Origin: Chromera velia | Lineage: Eukaryota > Sar > Chromeraceae | Length of the DNA stretch: 51,953 nucleotides | Assembly: GCA_018398765.1 (NCBI GenBank) | Contig: JAHBMJ010001505.1 | Coordinates: 2,569 to 54,521, forward strand | Reading direction: 5' to 3' | Shown here: one piece after another, positions 43,301 through 51,953 of the stretch | How the letters are laid out: the number at the start of each line of letters is the position of its first letter | Position numbering within the stretch: position 1 is the stretch's first letter | Program-made: the position numbers and the translations under genes | Notes under the pieces: generated by a model | Database searches by the model: none | Told to the model about the DNA's origin: nothing | What the model saw: the letters and a program-made list of their open reading frames with translations, nothing else

Positions 43301-45882
43301 GATTCTTTCTTTCTTTGACTTCCTTGATTCCCTCTTTGCTCGCTTTTCTCACTCACTGCCTTTCCGTAAGTGACATCATCCAGATAGGAGATGGAGGGAT
43401 GACGGGGGTCCATCCATTTCTCCTTCCTTCCAAAGGAGGGAGGGAGAAATGGATGAGTGAGTCTCACGGGAGGGAAACTGAATGGATCGAGGGAACGAAT
43501 GGCAGAAAGAAAGAAAGCATTCGGGAGGGAAGGAAAATAAATAAACGAGAGGAGGAAAGGAAAAGAAATAAGCGAGAGAAGAGGAGAACGTCAGAGGCTC
43601 ACTGACCGAATCGTTGAAAGACTGCAAGCTGTAAGAATGAAAGGAGCAAGGAAGGAAATTCGTGGGGAATCAATCAGATGAATGGATGGATGGAGGGAGG
43701 GAGGGATAAAAAGATGGAATTAAAAGACAGGGAATGAAATTTCAGGGAATGAAATTCGTGCATACAGCAAACCAGTTCGGTTGTCGATCAGCCGTATGAC
43801 CAAGCCCTTATTTAAGTCAACTTCTGGGCTCTCCCTCGTTGTCCAAATTCCGTCTTTGCTGTCTCTGATCTTCCATGATCTCATCTGATCTGACGCACGC
43901 ATGCATGCATGCAGGAGGTCCAGTCGCTTGTCCGGGATGCGATCGGTGCCCTCCGATGGACGGGGGCCGAGGGTGAGTTCGGCACGAGGAAGGAGGAGAC
44001 GTACGCGGACGCGCTGGCGTTGCCGTCGTTTGTGCAGGGGTGGGTAGATCGGCTCGGCCTGGGAGGCCGGGGTCTGGGTGAGTCTCTGCCTCTGTTGGGC
44101 ATAGATGCCGACAGTGAGGTAGGCAAAGTGCTTACTGCGACTCTGTCCTTTCATGGGCCGAAGCGAAGGAATTCTCTTTTGTCTGCAGAGGCGCTGGTTG
44201 CCTTGGATTGCGCAAAGGGGGGGGAAGGTTTCTGGCAAGTGCCGGAGTCGATGCTGACGCCCATTGGCGGACCTGGGAAGGGTGCGATCACTCGTCGGTC
44301 TTCGCGTGTGTCTCTGTGCGTGGATGAAATGGAAAGTGGGCCAGGGGGGTTGTTTGACGCGAATGCCGACCTTGTGCGCGCAGTGCGAGAGATTCGAAAT
44401 GAGGACCGCGAGGTGGTCGTGGCTCTGTTTGAAGACATGTTTTCGATGTCTTCGTCGTCAGTGGCGCCCTCAGTGTGTCAGACTGAGAGAGGCACGCAGG
44501 CCACGAGGGAAGAGAGAGAGACAGAGACAGCAGAGAAAGAAAGATGGTACCTCGAGCGCCGTAACCCCTTCCACTCACTTACTGCCGTGCCTTCCTCTCA
44601 ACCCCAGGCTCAGCAGCAGACTACTGCCGTCCGGGTTCGTTCGAATGAATTTGAATCAGTGACCCTGACGTCGAAAGGGAAGGGTAAGGGGTCTCGTTCT
44701 CTTGCAGCAACAGTAGCAGCCAAAGAAGCGGAGAACGGACTTTCCCAAGCGCTTTTTGAAAGTTCAGTCGGCAACGGAAAGAATGCGAGGAAAAAGGGAG
44801 AGAAGGGATTTGCTCGAGAGGCTGCGGCAGTGTTGGGAAAGGGGGGCAATGGAAAAGGGAAGATGGTACAGGGGTGTGTGGCAAAGGAAAAACAGAGGGC
44901 AGGTCGGGCAGGGCGAGACGAGACCATCACAGAGCAAGCGGTCTTCTTGCCTCGAGGGGGGGTTAAAGGAAAGGGGGGGGGCAAGGGAAGAGGGGGTGGG
45001 GGGGCAGCAGTTGGGGGGAGAAAGAAGGGCAGAGCGGTAGTCAGCAGTGCAATTGAAAGAGAAGAAGAAGAGCAGCTTGGGGCGTCTTTGCTGTCTGGTC
45101 CTTTTTCCAAAGTTTCGTCTCTTCCAAAGGGGAAGGGAAGAAAGCGACAGGTCGAACAAGTACAAGAGGAGAAGGACGATGATTGGGACGATGCATTTGC
45201 GTCTTTGCCAACTGCGATTCTGTCTCCGGAAGGGGGCTCTTCCCCCGAGAGGGGACAGGAGGCTGACTGCACTTCTTTTGACGGCCTGTCAGGCTGGCCA
45301 CTGCCGGATCAGCCCTCCGCCGCCAGTGGGGGAGGAGGGCGAAAGAAGGCGAAGAGGCAAGTGGCCATCTCGAAACAGGATCAGGACAATTTTGCAGAAG
45401 TGGGTTTGTACAGTTCGGGTGGGAATGAAGTGGGCTTCAAGAGAGGAAAATCAACAGGAAAGAAAAGGATAGAAAAGGAAGGCAAGGGGGCAGGAGGACA
45501 ATTGAAGTCAAGCAATTTGAAATTGCAAAAGGCCGCGGGTGTTGCGAGCAAGAAGACCGTCAAGCCGTCTGCCGGGGGGCAGAAAGGCTTGGCAGCCCAG
45601 TGGGGCAGGGGGAGGGGAAAGGGAGAGGGTACAGTTGGTGGGGTTGTGCCTTCGTCTTCTGCTGTCGCTGTGAAAAAGAAAAACGCAAAGGGCACGCAGG
45701 TGGGGGGGAAAGCTGACTCGTCGGGTGGTCGGGAGATTTTGCGGCATGCCTCAGCGGGGCAAAAGGGGGAGGGGGGCTCGGCAGCTTCCGACAAGGAAGC
45801 CAGCCGGCGAAAGCGGTCAGCTCCAAAGACGAAGAAGGGCGACGGATCTGCGGCAGATGCTGCTGCTTGTATCATTCAATAA
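40395..45882 (+). CDS. Ser/Thr protein kinase with Ser-rich inserts and long basic low-complexity tail, 5 exons
   Basis: Exons 40395-40466, 40591-40687, 41354-41460, 42120-43121 and 43915-45882 sum to 3246 bases (1081 aa), all in phase. The start is ATG 40395 (MSAETHFSPDLKVYGLP). Kinase motifs: VVVKVL with Lys63, AREAAIL with Glu78, HPNI at the exon 3-4 join, YLYLEYLPHTL hinge, HRDLKPEN with Asp217, DFG at 240-242, and NGTLHFCPREQ near 268-272 in place of the usual APE. A clear glycine-rich loop is not seen. A Ser/Lys-rich insert of about 60 residues follows the hinge (residues 129-189) and another follows the activation segment. Exon 5 adds a conserved-looking segment (EVQSLVRDAIGALRW; YADALALPSFVQGWVDRLGL), then about 400 residues rich in Gly, Lys and Ser that resemble a disordered, nucleic-acid- or chromatin-binding tail. 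The kinase core has loose IRE1-like features, but no membrane segment or RNase domain is seen. It belongs to no family I can name with certainty. Confidence 0.85.
41651..41953. other. assembly gap (303 N), then 14 G
   Basis: The gap lies in the intron between kinase exons 3 (ending 41460) and 4 (starting 42120). The flanking exons join in phase inside a standard kinase motif, so no coding sequence need be missing. Confidence 0.95.
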
Positions 45883-45883
45883 A
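45878..45883 (+). terminator. AATAAA polyadenylation-type signal overlapping the kinase stop codon
   Basis: The TAA stop at 45880-45882 is embedded in AATAAA. If used, the 3' UTR would be very short. I cannot tell whether it is functional. Confidence 0.4.
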
Positions 45884-46139
45884 AAATTGCCTTTGATGAG
45901 GGTTCTCCATTTTGGTAGAATACATGCATAAGTATTCCGTAGTATAGTTCTTGCAATGACTTACACTGTAGCTTGTACATGTACAGCAATGCATTCAACT
46001 ACATTGAATTCCAAAAAAACAGAGTGAAAAGATATGCCAAATGCTAGGCCAAATGGCAGCGTGCTAAGCAGTATGTTGATTTTTCTTCAGATTCCTGAAC
46101 CTTTAGCGGCAAGTTTAGCCGAACCTGCTGCTAGCCTGC

Positions 46140-46256
46140 AGGTAGGCCTCGGTTATGCATTTCAAAGTTTTTATAGTGTAAGTCGAGGCCTGGCAGTGGA
46201 CCACGGGGCATACAATCCGGAACATTCATTAAATTTTAATCCTATCCTATCCTACG
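46140..46256 (+). mobile_element. retroelement 3' end with (ATCCT)n tail, plus strand
   Basis: GGGGCATACAATCCGGAACA is followed by an AT-rich joint and CCTATCCTATCCTA. It resembles the minus-strand copy at 6648-6830. A short fragment. Confidence 0.4.
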
Positions 46257-46259
46257 TAC

Positions 46260-46690
46260 ATCTGCATGTATATACAAAACTAGATACAAAACTAGCTACA
46301 AAATATATATCCTATACTTGATATTTATTAAAGATCAACATAATAGTCTCTAAAACTCTCTGTCTAATATACAATTGTTATTTCGATTGGGATTGAATTA
46401 CTTGCGATATATATATATATGTAACAACATGGAAACTAGATGCTACGTGCACTCCAAACTTTTTTTCAAATTCTTTTTCTGTCGGGTCTTTACTCTGACT
46501 TTCAAGTTTTAGGGTGTTGTTTATTGACCAGGGAAAGCCTGCATGCATGCACGCATGCACGCAAATAAATAAGGAGAACCGGGATCATGTGGACAGCACA
46601 TCAGGCGGTCATTCACAGGGAAGATTAGATGAATGTTTATTTGCAGGAATCGAACAGAGACAGCACACACCAGACATAGAGAAAAGGGGG
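46260..46690. other. AT-rich intergenic
   Basis: Contains an (AT)n run at about 46411-46421 and GCATGCATGCACGCATGC at about 46540-46560. No gene was supported. Confidence 0.4.
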
Positions 46691-46700
46691 GACGATTTTC

Positions 46701-46706
46701 TTTATT
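46701..46706 (-). terminator. AATAAA polyadenylation-type signal, E1 gene
   Basis: The minus strand reads ACAAATAAAGAAAA about 150 bases after the proposed stop of the E1 gene, a plausible 3' end. Confidence 0.45.
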
Positions 46707-46853
46707 TGTTTCTGCTGCTTCAACTATGTTAATAAAAAACTCTCCTTGTCCAACATAGGCATCTTTACCAAACAGCCAAACGGATTTGCTTGAAAAAATA
46801 AACCGACTGTCTGGAGAGGAATGGGAATTGCTCTCTCAAGTCTCTCGAGCTGC

Positions 46854-51763
<4,910 letters not shown>

Positions 51764-51953
51764 CTGCATGCATGCATGCATGCGCACAGGCCCCTTCAGT
51801 TGAGTTTCTGTCTGTCGCATAGAAAGAAACGTGTCTGCACTACGCGTGCCGTCACGGCTTCACAAACGAAGGTAGGAAGGAAGATCCATCGAAGAAAGAG
51901 AGAGAGCGAGAGAAAAAAGGGAGGGAACAGATAGACGGACAGACGGACGGACC

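Overview
This is a eukaryotic nuclear window: spliceosomal introns, 3' ends with AATAAA, dense microsatellites, LINE remnants and one 303-bp assembly gap. Intron-rich genes, an NRF-6-type acyltransferase, degenerate EF-hand arrays and very repeat-rich introns suggest an alveolate or other complex protist alga. A chromerid such as Chromera velia is my best guess, from general gene content only. Donors are mostly GTCAGT, GTCCGT, GTCGGT, GTGAGT or GTACGT; acceptors are almost always TGCAG.

Layout. 1-13 kb is gene-poor: simple repeats, a broken unknown gene (5.3-6.4 kb), an 82-bp tandem array (8.2-8.8 kb), a tentative small gene with a PSGHTS motif (8.9-9.7 kb) and a truncated LINE (11.1-12.2 kb). 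Five well supported multi-exon or single-exon genes follow: (1) a minus-strand NRF-6-type membrane acyltransferase (22218 to 14223, 9 exons, 1032 aa); (2) a divergent plus-strand EF-hand-like repeat protein (about 23253-32914, 15 phase-checked exons plus a first exon whose junction is unresolved); (3) a minus-strand single-exon Cys4/Ala-Gly-rich protein (34948-34325); (4) a plus-strand gene with two phage-type HNH (His-Me finger) modules (about 35578-37828); (5) a plus-strand Ser/Thr protein kinase with a very long basic, low-complexity tail (40395-45882, 5 exons, 1081 aa; the gap falls in an intron). The right edge holds the 3' part of a minus-strand UBA1-type ubiquitin-activating enzyme E1 (51763 to about 46854, 9 exons), whose catalytic part lies beyond the window. 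37.8-40.2 kb is a nest of AT-rich inverted-repeat elements.

I joined exons by hand. Every internal junction given for genes 1, 2 (from 24522 on), 5 and the E1 keeps reading phase, which is strong support for these models. The genes look like ordinary housekeeping or lineage-specific genes; I see no operon or shared pathway.

The most unusual signal is in the introns of genes 1 and 2. At six splice junctions the exon edge plus its splice site is present twice, 54-131 bp apart. At two of these, in different genes on opposite strands, a small palindromic AT-rich insert ends in the same 20-mer TTCTGTATGAAAATGAATGC a few bases before the acceptor CAG. This looks like a small introner-like or MITE-like element coupled to exon-edge duplication. 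Introns also often start with tetranucleotide arrays in register with the donor (GTCA or GTGA repeats) and end with TGCC or TGCA arrays running into the acceptor.
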